Assembly (NCBI RefSeq): GCF_024763615.1
Contig: NC_077224.1
Span: 61,886,712 to 61,950,711 of the forward strand
Origin: Phlebotomus papatasi
Lineage: Eukaryota; Arthropoda; Insecta; Diptera; Psychodidae
Direction of reading: 5' to 3'
Length of the DNA stretch: 64,000 nt
The translations under genes and the position numbers were made by a program. Positions within the stretch are counted from its first letter, which is position 1; the number at the start of each line of letters is the position of its first letter. A model generated the notes under the pieces. That model worked only from the letters and a program-made list of their open reading frames with translations, had not been told where the DNA came from and did not search any database. Of this stretch, positions 1-11,510 are shown piece after piece.

Positions 1-305
1 TATTGTCTGCGATGAAATCCTATTTTTGTCTATTCATACTTTTGGGCAAAAGTATATCGTGAACAAATCCTCAAAAAAATAATCCAATTTAGACAACGCT
101 TTAAACTAAATCCGAACGGTTGAAAATATTTCGAAAATTTTCCATACACATTCAAACCTACGCTCTAGACTAAATACATTAAGTGTTGAAGGAAAACTTT
201 TGGAATACATTTTTATGTATAGAAAGAAGTTACATGGAATATCACTTTTGGATATGACTCACTTTACTGAAAAAGAAACTAAATTAAACGTTAACTATTT
301 GTATT

Positions 306-453
306 ATTTTGCACTTCATTTGAACACTCTCGGAGTTGCGAGATTTGAGAGAACCAAAAATCCATGGACACCATGGGCTGCCGCTTCAATTGAACGAACG
401 ATATCGTTCTTAAATCTCGCAACCCCGAGAATGTTCGATTGAAGTGCAAAATG
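306..453. repeat. Short foldback element
   Basis: Two arms of about 48 bases (306-354 and 402-453) are inverted copies with a few mismatches. The outer ends read TTTTGCACTTC and GAAGTGCAAAA, and both arms carry GTTGCGAGATTT. The loop is about 50 bases. It looks like a small foldback or MITE; I could not fix a target duplication. The open frame at 200-442 crosses it and is not a gene. Confidence 0.7.
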
Positions 454-471
454 CAATTGGTTAAGGTCGTG

Positions 472-600
472 TAGCAAGACAAGCAGAGTTGGTAGCGCAC
501 TTGTCTAACGAGAGGTTTCCAGTGCGATCCCAGGTGGAGGCAGGAATTTTTCCTATCTCCACTCCAGAGAAGACTGGATGATTTGAGTGTCTCTTGCTCT
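472..600 (+). mobile_element. tRNA-derived SINE, diverged copy
   Basis: Positions 472-544 resemble a tRNA. There is an A-box-like stretch (GCAGAGTTGGTAGCGCA) and a B-box-like stretch (AGTGCGATCCC). These are followed by GGTGGAGGCAGGAATTTTTCC, which closely matches the sequence after the tRNA-like heads at 47019-47254, so both belong to one SINE family. The 3' boundary is uncertain. It is too mispaired to be a working tRNA gene. Confidence 0.7.
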
Positions 601-774
601 AATTGATGATTCTCTACACTTGACTACAATTAACATTGAACAAAAACTTTGAAAAGTCTTAAAATCCCACATTAGACATCATTCCAAATTACCCCACCCT
701 ACACAAATTGATTTCGGAGTTTAGACTTCGGTAAAAACTCGAATGTTCGCAAACAAAAATAAATAGAGAAGTGG

Positions 775-918
775 TATTTCATGAGAGCTTTCCATGAGAA
801 GCTATTGAATGCGAAGCCGGAAGGAGCTCGACCTAGAGGACGCCCCCGAAGGAGATGGCAGGAAGTAGTGGATGAGGTCCATAAACGACTAGGTAAGTAA
901 GTAAGTAAGTAAATAAGT
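775..918 (+). mobile_element. 3' end of a 5'-truncated non-LTR retrotransposon
   Basis: From 781 a frame of about 39 codons contains RPRGRPRRRWQEVVDEV and ends in TAA within a GTAA repeat (roughly 893-918). A basic GRPRRRW-type segment just before the stop, with a short tandem-repeat tail, is typical of the C-terminal end of LINE reverse-transcriptase proteins. Nothing upstream resembles the rest of the protein, so this is a short 5'-truncated insertion. The clade cannot be assigned from this piece. Confidence 0.65.
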
Positions 919-1084
919 ATTGGATGATTGCATAAGTTCGTGGGACCTTTTCACGCAGGTCGTTAAGGGGTATCACGTAGCTTACCTCCATCATTCATGT
1001 TCACTTTTTTGTGCTTGCACTGGAAAGACTATAGTACCTTACATCCGTCTAATGACAAGTATCCTTCAAATAAGTCGATATATC

Positions 1085-2075
1085 TTTTGGAGGATATTTC
1101 CAAAATGTGGAACAAAAAGTTACATTTGCAGCATATAATGTTTGGCGAATTTTGAAAAAGTTTAAGTGATAAATTTCCACGGAAAAGCATTTTTGGCGTT
1201 TATTTGGATCAAGTTCTTGCTCTTAGAATGAATAATAGATGTCTTCGAAAATTTCAAAATAAGGATTTACCCTTTGAAACATCAACTTTATTTTAAACGG
1301 CTTCTAACATTAATGGCATCATTGTGAGTATCCTAGCGGAAGAAAATTTGTGGATAACAATTAAACAGATTGTTAAGATGTTGGACAATACTAATTCGAT
1401 CGTATTTCGCTATTTAGAAAAGCTTTGATACGTTTAAAAGCTCAATAGACGAGTGTCACATTTTTTGACTGATTGTAGGGAATGTAGCCATTTCTCTCCT
1501 GATATGTTGTTACGAAGAAACTTTTCTGGATCGATTAGTAACAGGTGATGAGAAATGAATCTAATACAACAACATAGTGGAAAAGGTCCACAGAAAACAG
1601 CTAAACTTGCTGTAAAAGCAGATTTGCATTGAAAGAGTTGCTTTAAATTTGATAGGATTTCAGAGAAATTAATCACTTTGAGCTAATCCAACGCGACAAA
1701 ACAATCATAAAACGTAAGTACCGTGACTATTTCATTAGATTCAATGAGCCTAATAAAAACTTCAGATTTCGGCCAAAATAAAGAACAAAATTTTCCAAAA
1801 TGGCAACACTAAATCATACATCGAATAGCAGACGCTGCCAAAATTACAAGAGTTACAATTGGGAATTCTCCTGAACCAAGAATATTCTTCAGATTTTGAC
1901 CCTTCAGATTATCATTTGTTCTAATCTTTACAGAATAGTTTGGTGCCTAAAAATATGGATTACTTGGAAGATGTCTAAAATGACCTTGCGAAATTTATTT
2001 AAGAAAAAACAGGTCATTTCTTTAAAAATTGGATTGATAAGGTTATATATCTTTTGAGGACGAGTGTTAAGATTA
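1085..2075 (+). pseudogene. Decayed mariner transposase
   Basis: Fragments of a mariner-family DDE transposase appear in order. SIVFRYLEKL near 1396-1425 matches the helix-turn-helix block. FLDRLVTGDEK at 1523-1555 holds the first catalytic Asp and is followed by TGA where Trp is expected. LQELQLGILL with DPSDYHLF near 1844-1921 holds the third Asp. The first block is in a different frame from the other two, and many stops intervene, so it is dead. First and third Asp lie about 120 codons apart, against 128 in Mos1, so small deletions are likely. The region of the second Asp is not recognisable. Terminal repeats were not found. The protein would have cut and pasted its own element at TA sites. 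Confidence 0.85.
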
Positions 2076-2092
2076 ATGGAAACTATATCCTT

Positions 2093-2480
2093 TATTATTG
2101 TATTGTATTGTATTGTATTTATTTTCCTTCATGTGTCTTGACAGCAGCCCCCCGTACCATGCTAATTATGATTATAACTATAATTAATATTTCTAAAAGA
2201 AAATATCAGTTGAAATTTATCTTAGGCAGTCCTACGAACTTATGCAATCATCCAATATATAACCTTTGCCGAAAACCGCAAGGCGATATCTTTCTTAGTT
2301 CGGGAGCTATTAAGCACCAAAGAGCGGTCGGACGGACGGACGGGAACGGTTTTTAGACATCCATATCTCGTGATCAGAATGTGGCCAAACACATTCTGGC
2401 AAAGTTTGAGGCCGATCGGGTGACATGAGATTTTGCTAGTATTTATAGTAGATGAGATTGTTAAGAATCTCACCTAATAC
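2093..2480. repeat. Tandem TATTG run and dispersed repeat fragment
   Basis: A TATTG/TTGTA run (about 2094-2120) is followed by sequence with a GGACGGACGGACGGG run at 2330-2345 and GCCGATCGGGTGACATGAG near 2411. The GGAC-type tandem resembles the longer run at 50993-51128, so this may be a diverged relative of that dispersed repeat. There is no coding evidence. Confidence 0.4.
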
Positions 2481-3982
2481 TCAAGACCGTTGGAAATAGG
2501 TTTAAACTACTAGATAATAACTCAAAACTAATTCAAAGTAATTACTTGCATGTTCCCATTTTAACAAGTTTTTCCCATATATTTGAGTTTGGGAAAGATC
2601 TTCCAATTCTTTACAGTGCAGATCAAACCAAAATTCGTCATTCTACCTTAAAGAAGACTTCGAATATATAAAATAGCCCTCAAAAGAAATTCTTTTGAGC
2701 CCAAATGAATCAACCTTTGGTTTCTGCCCTCATGGAAAAGGAAGTAGACTACACAAAAGGGTGAACAATCCGTGCAACTCATCACGCAAAGAGTTCCAAA
2801 ATAGCTTATGAAAATTTGTAAAATTGGTTGTATTTTTAGTATTACGGCAAAGAATAGTCTTTCTACGGTGGATGTTAAAAATAGTTCTATGTGGAATGTT
2901 GTGGGAGTTATTTGGGTGAATTTTTAGCATAGCGTGACCGCAAAAGTGAGAGGTAGTTTAACCCTCCATTTCCTACATTTCAGTTGACATTCAAATCGAC
3001 TTCATTAAAGTTCGACGGGTCACAAAGGTCGGGAAAATGTCGAGAGAGAGAGAGAGAGTGAGAGAAAATTGAGCTAGAGAAAGGATATTTCTTGCTAGAG
3101 GGTTTTATTTATTTTTTGCCCTCGAGTATAACTCCCTAATAAATATGCAATAACATAAATTTAAATTCGTGGTGAAATTTCTCATCATCACATCGACATT
3201 GATGTAAAGGCAACCCTTTTGGTCCATGCATAAGAACCACCAACGTCATCTCAATAGATTATGCCAAGAGAAGGGTTGCAAATTAATTAAATTTAAAATA
3301 TTATTTATGGAGATTTTTCGTCGTAGAGACGTTCAGTGTCTAAAAATAAAAGAAATGACGATGGCGGGTGGAAAGGAAAAAGGAATTAATTCAAATATGA
3401 GAGTTGTTTGCTGAACAGGGGTGGTTTTTTTTTTTGCTAATGAAGGGAACCTTCTCAAATTCACCAAACACCCTGTTTGCACTTCCTCCTTGTGGTCAAA
3501 ATGTAAGTTTAATACCCACCCCATTGACTTTTGTGGAGTGTTAGGTATATAATCGTATTCCACTAATTGCACCCACCGAAGCAACTTCACCTTCCCTCCC
3601 ACAGACAACAAATATAGATCGAATTTCCATCGGAGCTGGGTGAGGCTCAATAAATACTCCACAATTATTTTCTCCAATAATTTACACGTCTCTGCGTATG
3701 GGAAGCTGCACTCTATCGTAATTTGATCTTACACACAAGCCCTATTTTATGGAAATTGTGTGGAAAACCCAATTAAACCCTTGGTGAAATTTCTTCATGA
3801 TTAAATAACTTGGCCCATTGACTATCTAAATAATGGCAGCATTTTTTTACTCATAATCATGCTTCTTTGTGTTTTATTTAAAAATCCTAATTTTTATTTA
3901 AAAATGTAAACTTGAAAACTGAAATACTACGATAGTGTAAACTTTATGATTTTAATCTTTATATGGTTTTATCATACATATA
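2481..3982. other. Non-coding stretch, little structure
   Basis: Apart from a GA microsatellite near 3041-3065 and a T run at 3424-3434, I see no gene, long repeat or conserved motif. The 114-residue open frame at 3333-3677 (minus) has no recognisable domain or splice context. Confidence 0.5.
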
Positions 3983-4959
3983 GTCAAGTGTGCTAATTGG
4001 GGCGCTTCGCTATTTGGATCGTTTATGACTAATTCACTTCAAATAATATTTTTATTTTTATTTCCGTAATATAGTCACTACAGTAACACAATATAACTAT
4101 TCGAGTTTGAGAAAAACCAAAAATAATATTTTTATCCATTAAATAAGTGAGTGTAATCGACTCATTTCAATCTTGTGCCAGCTGGGTTCTTCAATTAAAA
4201 TTTTCTAGCAGTGATATTTTCGCTAATGACAGCTAGTTGATTGAAAACATTTATTATTTTTCCTTTTGAAAAAAGTATTTTAAATGCAAAGGTTTAATTA
4301 AAAGTAAATTTGCGAAAAGGCGACCCAGTTAGTGCATGCTGACTTATTTCAGTATTAAGGTAAATGTGCCAAATTCCGGCCAGCTTGCAATTTCGGCCAC
4401 CTTTTCTATTCCTCGAATTTCCATGAACTTTCAGATTTTACATACTCTAGAGATTATACAATGCAAAAAATAACAAAAAGGGTAGCTTCGACAAACGAGA
4501 TGACGTGAAAAAGATATTTAAAGAATTCCCGAAGGGCAAGGAACTATGAGAATGAAGGTGGCCGAAATAGGGCACCAAAGTTATGTCTATATTTTTATTC
4601 ATTTTGAAATGTATTAAGAATGATTTAAGAGTAAATAAAGACGGTAAACTCTTTACAAGGTTCCAAGCAACACTCTTTCAGAAGAAAGAATAAAAAAAAT
4701 CAATTTGTATTAAAAATATTACACTTCAAACTTGAGACTTTGGCGCTTGCATGCAACTATGCCGAAATTTGGCACACTTACCCTATCATTATTTTGTAAT
4801 TTTTTTTTAATATTTTTGATATTTTTTTTTATATTATGTTTCTGAATGAAACAGTGAATAATTCTATGGATTTAGAAAAAGGTAAAAAAGAATTTTATCA
4901 GTCCAAAACAAACGTTTAAGTACCACTCTTCGGAAAACGATCCAATTACCACACCTTAC
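3983..4959. mobile_element. DNA-transposon remnant, host of a nested MITE
   Basis: The ends are inverted copies: GTCAAGTGTGCTAATTGG on the left and, read inward from the right, GTAAGGTGTGGTAATTGG. Both are flanked by TA (3981-3982 and 4960-4961). The left 240 bases resemble 63539-63810 in the same orientation. A second element (4358-4783) has inserted inside it. No transposase frame is visible. Confidence 0.65.
4358..4783. mobile_element. MITE with AGGTAAATGTGCC ends
   Basis: The left end AGGTAAATGTGCCAAATTCC and the inverted right end GGGTAAGTGTGCCAAATTTC are near-identical. TA flanks both sides (4356-4357, 4784-4785). There are 426 bases with no coding capacity. It sits within the element at 3983-4959. 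Confidence 0.85.
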
Positions 4960-4961
4960 TA

Positions 4962-6731
4962 TCTCCAATTATTTTCTTAATCTTACTGCTGATTTCTCGG
5001 GTGAATTGGCGATTTGGCCAAAGTTTACAAACAAATTCGCAAATTTCCAATCAAAATTCCAATGAAACTTAATCCATCACTCGGCCTTGGTTGTGAATAG
5101 TGTATTGTTAATGAATCCAAGTACTTTTGCAGATGTGCGCAAATTAGTTGAAGTAATGAAGGCATATCGAACTAGTTTGCAATTAGTGGATAATAATCCA
5201 GGAGCGCTTCACTGCTTTTCCTAGCTGAAATTGAATGAATTTTCAATTCCAATGAGATTTGTCACAGAAAATACTGTTGGATGGTAATTTGATGCACTCG
5301 CAAAATTCGATCTGGAACTGTCTCTCCCGCAGTTTCGACTCTCGATGGAGCCACCCAACATGAGAGAAGAATAATTATTGATGAATAGGATTGGGAATTG
5401 GTTTATTTGCGGGGGTATGGGGTGTGTTAGGGGCTTCTGGGGGAGGGCAGTATGGATTTAAAATTGGTTGTTGACGCTGAGGGTAAATTGAGATTTTTTC
5501 TCGGGTTTCCGCCACCACTCATTTCATTATTTCTACACTGTGAGATCCAATGTACACTCTCCAATATTCACAATTCGATGTTTGAACGCTACATAACTTG
5601 CCGTAGTGACACCGGTATATGCATTTCCGAAGCTATTTGATGATTTATTATTCACAAAATCGACTCTATGCCGTGCAGCTTGGGGATCAACTTCTAAATA
5701 TTATATGAATGTGGGTGCATGTTTGAATTTTCTCTTTCATACAATATTTATGCCTAAATGTAGCCGATTCTGTCAATCACATCCTCTTTAGTAATGTCTT
5801 GTGTTGACGACATAATTATGAATAGAAATATCTCTGAGAAAAATGTTATAATTTCGTCATTCTCATTGTTTTTTTTTGTCAGGAAATTGACCATTTTTCT
5901 AACATTTCCTTACAAATTAGGGGTTTCCTGAATTAAAAGGGAAAAATTTAGGTGCCTTTTGCAACTTATTTATTAATTTCCTATTGGCAAAAATACAAAC
6001 GAACAGTAAAAAATTCAAAATGAGCTGTAAAAAATTAAAAATTAGCAGTAAAATATCTAATTATGGTCAGTAAAACAACTAAATATTTAAAAAATGGGCA
6101 TTATTTATACATTTAGCATCTAAAATTGTTACAGATAGAATGAAAAGCCCTTTATTTTCCCTTTTCCAAAATTTAGACGTTAATATCAGTGTTTCAAATT
6201 TTTTGTTACTGCTCAATTTTAACTCTTTACTGCTCATTTATTCTATGCCTTTCTCTTTAATTTAGAAGGGGTAAAATATTCAAGACTAATTTTATTCATC
6301 TGCTAACAGGAAATATTTATTAAACTTCATTTTAATTAACTATGAGTAATTTTGACTAGTGAAAAAAAATTTCTTTTCAAAAATGTATTTGAAATTTACG
6401 TCATAGCGGCAAAATTATTAAAATTTTTACATAAAAATTTCAGGAAATATATTTTAAATGATGTAGTTGCATGAATCAAATATATTTTAATTGATATTTT
6501 ATTATATTGGAAAAGAACTGGAAATTAGAATTAAGGGGGAGTATCGATTAGAAGGCCAAAGATTAACGGTTTTTCTCCATTTTATTGGAGGAGCAAGAAA
6601 CGACCAATATTCTTGAAATTTTTGGTATATGCTTATTACATATTTAGAGTACTTAAATTTCTTTTTTTTAGAAAAAAATATTACTAAATATGGCGGACAG
6701 ATACGTAGTCCAATGAAACGTTTTGTCGCAA
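4962..6731. other. AT-rich non-coding stretch
   Basis: No gene seen. The open frames at 5452-5640 and 5606-5791 lack any recognisable domain. Around 6000-6240 the short phrase AGCAGTAAAA and its complement recur, which suggests an old foldback, but I could not set its limits. Confidence 0.45.
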
Positions 6732-6733
6732 TA

Positions 6734-6937
6734 GGGGAAAATCCTCTCCCTTCGAAAGTTCATGCCTTCGTATAATGTTAATTTTCTTTTATTTTTCCTA
6801 AAAGATTTACACATTTCTATTAAAAATTAGTTAGCTTATTGATAATCACATGGAAGTAACACTTAAGTCTCTTAGGAAAAATAAGAAAAAATCTATTTAT
6901 TCGAAGGCATGAACATTCGAAAGAGAGCACTTTCCAC
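6734..6937. mobile_element. MITE, GGGGAAAATCC family, copy 1
   Basis: The left end continues into CCCTTCGAAAGTTCATGCC, and the right end carries the inverted GGCATGAACATTCGAAAG. The second copy at 37292-37512 has the same layout, including the inner TAGGAAAAATAA phrase. TA flanks the left side; the right limit is approximate. Confidence 0.75.
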
Positions 6938-7472
6938 TACTTCCTTATTTGCGGGGAATCTGCAACTCGTAATTTTTGTTTGAAAACACAATCTAAAAAG
7001 AAATTCAATTTTTATTAGCGTAATTTCATAGTTAAACTAAGAAAACCCGAAGAAAATCGTGCAATCGGAATTTTTTTCAAGGGTTTTTTTTAAGAAGTTG
7101 CATTTTCGGGACAAAATTTTGACTTTCACATGGTGTCCAAAATCGAAAAATAAGTTTTAACAATTTTTTTAGTTCAACTATAAAAGAATTGAATGCTGAA
7201 GAGAATAAGTCTTTATTCATTTCAATCGGTCCATAAGTTTTTTCATAATCTTTCTTGCAAATTCGACTAAATTTTGAAAAGAAGTAAAAGCTTCTAAGAA
7301 TAAGCTTCTGAAATTACAGTATATTCTTAAATAGTTTATCTATCGATTTAATCAATAAAAAATATAAAACACATTTGACTTTTTAATTGACACCCCCTCC
7401 TTCCCTTAATTTATTCCCCATATTAAGGTTGCTTCTTGCATTTGGGTTCAAATAAAGATTATGCTCTAAAAA

Positions 7473-7724
7473 CTCTGAGAGAAATCCGAAAAAGTTAAAA
7501 TAACATTCCAGAAAAGTTAATTTTACGTTTCATTATTGATCCAAAATCTATGTAAATATTATACTTTTTAGGTGTATTATGGGTTAAACTTACCCATTTT
7601 CATGTTAATTTTACAATTAAAAAGATGTAAAATTTATATTAAAAAATGTTGATATATTTTTACACCTAAAAAGTGTTAAAGTTACGAGGAAAAAAAAGTT
7701 AATCGCACCCCCTTTTTCTCAGCG
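7473..7724. mobile_element. MITE, CTGAGAGAAATCCG family, copy 1
   Basis: It starts CTCTGAGAGAAATCCGAAAA and ends CGCACCCCCTTTTTCTCAG. The internal phrase TTTTTACACCTAAAAAGTGT is shared with copies at 21050-21293, 46101-46354 and 46866-47508. It is non-coding. Confidence 0.8.
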
Positions 7725-7734
7725 AAGGGATGAT

Positions 7735-8165
7735 AAAGCGTCTTAGGCTTTGCGAAGTGCTCGAAATCGTGACTTAGATGCTATACCTCAAAAATATTAT
7801 CGCACCATTAACCGTTTACCGATCTTTAACCGATTTGAATGTGCATTACCGGTAAATTCGGAACTGGTTCATTACCGGTTTGTAACCGATTGAAATTGAA
7901 TAAAGCTTATCAGGAACTCCACGACCTTTCTAACGAGTTTAAACATGATACCTTTCGTTTGAGAAATGCACTCTCTAAAGCTTTTTAAACCTATCACTTT
8001 GAAAAACCATTATTAAATATTATTCAACAGCTTTTCCGTATAAGAACAAAATCGCAAGAGAGGGATGGGGAGAAATTAGGCGCATGTTATTAATCTTAGG
8101 GTCGACTTATGAGGATGCAGAGTCCCCCGAAAGTTCCAAGACTCTATCTTTAACCGTTTGGGCTT
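7735..8165 (+). repeat. Dispersed repeat with AACCGGTT-like phrases, copy 1
   Basis: It contains repeated ACCGGT/AACCGATT phrases and then GGGTCGACTTATGAGGATGC. The inverted copy at 42170-42720 and the same-sense copy at 50150-51290 share these blocks in the same order. On the minus strand the left end reads CACGATTTCGAGCACTTCGC, which resembles a tRNA B box. No protein is encoded. Confidence 0.6.
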
Positions 8166-8167
8166 TA

Positions 8168-8383
8168 GGGTAAGATGGCGTAATTTGGAATCATATTTTG
8201 AAATTTTGACATTTTCGCACTGACTGTTTCAAATGGTCGAAAAGAAAAAGAAGACCATGAAGAAGTACAAGACTTTACATTCGAGAGTACTTCTTCATTG
8301 TTTTTTTCCTTGTACCATTTAAAACTGTTAGGAAATATCACTGTTCCAAATTAGACATGAGTCCAAATTACCCTATATTACCC
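8168..8383. mobile_element. MITE with GGGTAAGATGG ends
   Basis: The left end GGGTAAGATGGCGTAATTTG and the inverted right end GGGTAATATAGGGTAATTTG align without gaps. TA flanks both sides. The interior holds a second imperfect hairpin (AAGAAGTAC / GTACTTCTTC). Length is 216 bases, non-coding. Confidence 0.85.
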
Positions 8384-9409
8384 TAAACATTTTTTGACGA
8401 AAGCTAATTCGAGTGTGTAGGTAGAGCCTATAGTCACATAGAGTAATTACCAAGAAGTTATCAAGAAGTCATATTACTCCCACTTGATTGAACTCTTTCT
8501 CAATTTTGAAGCAAATTCGCGTAGTGCTCTGTCTGTGGAGTTCGAGCAGTAAAAATAATTTAAGGCTTTGATTTATACGAATTGTTATTTGGTTTTTTTT
8601 TTTTTTTTGAAATTTCGTATTGTCTGAAATTCGCGTTGTCTGGAATAACCAAAATTTAAAATTTTACTTTGAAATTCAGTATTTGATCATTGTTCACCAG
8701 GTTAGAAAGATCTTTTGTCAAAGAATTGAAGTAGAATTGTGTTCTCTGAGTGAGAGCATTAATAATGGTTGAAAAATTAGTTTGCCATCATTAGAGAAAA
8801 ACCTGTGACTTTCTTGTAGCCCTTTAATTTACTTTTCGCCTGTAAACTTCGGGTCAAAAATAAAAAAGTCTTTTCTACAAAAGAGTCAGGACATAGTCTT
8901 CTATTTTTTGATAGATCTAACAGAAAGTGTCCTTTCTGAATTTTAATGCTTTCCGAATAATGACGCGGTTTTTGGTATAATTCAGAGTTTTTAGAATCGT
9001 AATATTTGTCTAGTATGAATTTTTACCATTCTTGCGCTTGATAAAATATGATTTTAATTTCTTTTCTGCTTTCATTTACCCATAACTTTAAACTGAAACT
9101 ATCTGAAGGAAATGAAACTCTCACTTTGTATTGTACATAAATCAATAATTTTCTTCACTAAAAGTGATATTGTTTTTTAACCCATTAAAAATCCTCGCTA
9201 GTTACGACTATAAACCCCTTCTCATTTGGTAGGAGGAACGAGGAACTGAAAATCCAGCGCTATAACGCGTGATGGAAACCACCAGAATGGAGAGGTTTTT
9301 AATTGACTTTTCCTCCAATTAGAAATACCATGACACATCCATTAAACCCAATTTTGCGTGCTAATGGGTATGAATTGAAGGATATTGCTAAATGAGGAAA
9401 TAAATTTAC
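8384..9409 (-). other. Downstream intron sequence of the host gene
   Basis: This follows the splice donor after the exon at 9410-9616. I found no further exon in phase here or anywhere down to position 1, so the next coding exon is probably outside the window. Only AT-rich sequence and a T run at 8591-8608 are visible. Confidence 0.5.
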
Positions 9410-9616
9410 CAAAATCTTCGGGAATGTGCTGCTTGGAAGTGGTCGATTTCATTACAACACTTTCCGGAATATCTCTCTCCTGTTGCGATGATCGATCATT
9501 GTGGTTGCTAACCGAAGATGTTGCACTGCTGGACGACGTCATACCTCGGTTGCTCCTGATGACGTTACTTGGCAAGAGGACCGCCTTAGCGGAACTCGTG
9601 GAGAACATGAGATCCC
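9410..9616 (-). CDS. Host gene coding exon 3 of those seen (Ser-rich)
   Basis: The acceptor is TTGTCTGCACAG before 9616 and the donor is G|GTAAAT after 9410. The 207-base exon completes a Gly codon begun by the previous exon and adds 68 more codons. It ends with the first base of the next codon, so both flanking introns are phase 1. The peptide begins DLMFSTSSAKAVLLPSN and includes TSSSSATSSVSNH and SSQQERDIPES. It is very rich in Ser, has no hydrophobic segment and is probably disordered. The short upstream intron (103 bases) and shared phase tie it to the exon at 9720-9899. I do not recognise the family. The plus-strand frame over the same bases is a shadow. Confidence 0.75.
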
Positions 9617-9719
9617 CTGTGCAGACAATATTTTTTTTCGGTGAAGACGAAAGAGGTAAGATATTGGCACGAAAATACAATTATAATTAACCCTCTTAAG
9701 AAATTATTCTAAGACTCAC
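9617..9719 (-). other. 103-base intron of the host gene
   Basis: It begins GTGAGT (9719-9714) and ends CTGCACAG (down to 9617), with a pyrimidine-rich stretch (CTCTTTCGTCTTC) upstream of the acceptor. The size is normal for small insect introns. Reading through it breaks the frame, which supports splicing. Confidence 0.75.
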
Positions 9720-9899
9720 CATTGCTTCGGAGGCGTTCATGGGGGGTGGCATAGTGTTTTCGGCGCGAATTTGTCGCCTCATGGGGAAAGGGTGACGCCT
9801 GGCGCAGTTGCAAGGGAGATTGACGATTGGCAGTGTTGGGAGAATTAATTACATCGTCTGTATCACAGTCATAAGGTCGTCCTGATTCAGGCAAAAGTT
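9720..9899 (-). CDS. Host gene coding exon 2 of those seen
   Basis: The acceptor TTCTTTGCAG lies directly before 9899 and the donor G|GTGAGT directly after 9720. The first two bases complete a Lys codon whose first base comes from the exon at 38584. The peptide then reads LLPESGRPYDCDTDDVIN, followed by a Pro/Gln/Arg-rich stretch and RRKHYATPHERLRSN. Its 180 bases are a whole number of codons with phase 1 on both sides, so it could be skipped without a frameshift. Composition is polar, with no membrane segment or known catalytic motif. Function is not recognised. The upstream open frame extending to 10056 is intron. Confidence 0.78.
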
Positions 9900-11159
9900 C
9901 TGCAAAGAAGAACCATGAACTTTTATTATTATTTTTTCTTCCCTCAGTCCACCCACAACTTTCACACTGGGTAACTTCTAACAACAATAACAAGGGTACT
10001 TTCTTCGTATTGTCTTCTCTCTGGAGAAATTGTTGAATTTCATGCGATTGTTGCACATTTCATAGTATTCTTAACCTCCTATTCAGCAAATTCACTGAAC
10101 TCATTGAATTTTTATTTCAATGCATGATGCTTGGGTTAAATTTTATTTATGTGCATGTCTCATTCTGAACTTTAAAAGCAATAGTCAGCGATATTATTGT
10201 ATAAAATGTTACATCAACATTCTCTTCATTTGCAAAAATTTCTAAAAAGGACATTGAAAATTTTATTGCCTTACATTTGGGAACCAAAGAATTTTCCCAA
10301 CATCCCCTCACTAAATAAAAGTTTCTATGAAAATAAAATTATTTGCTATTCATAGATGTGTTTATCATTTAGAAGATTGGCCAAAATGTACCCCAAGAGA
10401 CAAATAACTACATATATCAAGATGTAAAAACAGTAATAAACTCTTAAGAGTTTTTTGTAACAGTGATTATTTAGAGATATTTTTTTTGTAATGTTTATAA
10501 CCCGAAAGAGGGTCCAAATTCCATCGTGAGATAAGTTCTACAGACACAATGAATTAGATTGAGTAAAACTGATATTCAGACGAATGAAATGAATAAGATT
10601 GGTAAGTAACTCTGAAATAATAATAAAATTGTGGGCTCATAACTACCCTTTTGATATCCTTTAAATACTAATAACAAATTATGTAAAATTTGATATTTGG
10701 ACAGTTTCTAAAAAAATACTTCGATAGAAGTATTTCAAAAAGTCTCAATAAACTTTGATTAGGAAATATGTGAAATTGTTTTGTATTGTTGTGAAGACGG
10801 CGGCGGGTTGTGGTTTTTGTGGTATGGGACGCATTGGACTCCAGTGAGAAAACTAAATAAAAAAATATATATATTTTTCAAACTGAAAGAAAGAGCAAAA
10901 GGATAATTACAATTAGAAAATCTTTGGTCGATCTGAATTCCCAGCAATATCATTCTTGAAAATTTAAAGTATTTTTGTTAATATTTTAAATCACTTCACG
11001 AATATATTAGGAATCTCAAGATCTTTGTTACGTGACTAAACTTTTGCTAATCGGCAGAGAAATACGTTCTAAAGAGTATTTTTAAGACGTGTCTTTCAAA
11101 ATTCGATATTACAGGACTAATTCAAGTGAACGTCCGTATACGATCGAAAATTGTCATAA

Positions 11160-11510
11160 ATTGCCTTTGAAACATACTCGAAATGGGTGGGAGGATCTCC
11201 TGGAAACCTTAAATCTTTTTCTTTAATCGTTTGGCCTGTCGTTCTGGTTAAGGTTAGACGTTAAGCCAAACGGTCATATGGATAAACGGTCAAACAATGT
11301 AACATAATATTTCTCAAAATTTCAAACTTTCAAATCATCATCATCATCATGTCATAAAAATGTTAAAAAAAGAGAAGTTGGTACCTTTACCGCCTTGGGG
11401 ATTAAGATAGAACAGGAGAATGGGGAGTTCATAATGGTCCCAAATTAGTGATTTGAGTGCAGCGATTCCAAGAGGAATAAAACCGACTCACAGACAAATC
11501 TTTATCTTCT
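11160..11510 (+). mobile_element. Old SINE 3' body with dispersed-repeat fragment
   Basis: CCGCCTTGGGGATTAAGATAG near 11390, and the following sequence to ACAGACAAATC at 11500, match the body of the SINE at 42775-43205 (read on minus) at many positions. The tRNA-like head is missing. Positions 11160-11290 resemble the family at 42170-42720 (for example AATCGTTTGGCC). Both are diverged. Confidence 0.55.

Noticed and set aside
9385..9690. 101-codon plus-strand frame
   Set aside because: Antisense to a spliced minus-strand exon with consensus splice sites.
9900..10056. Extension of the minus-strand exon frame to 10056
   Set aside because: A strong acceptor at 9900 and exact phase match with the exon at 38584 show this is intron.
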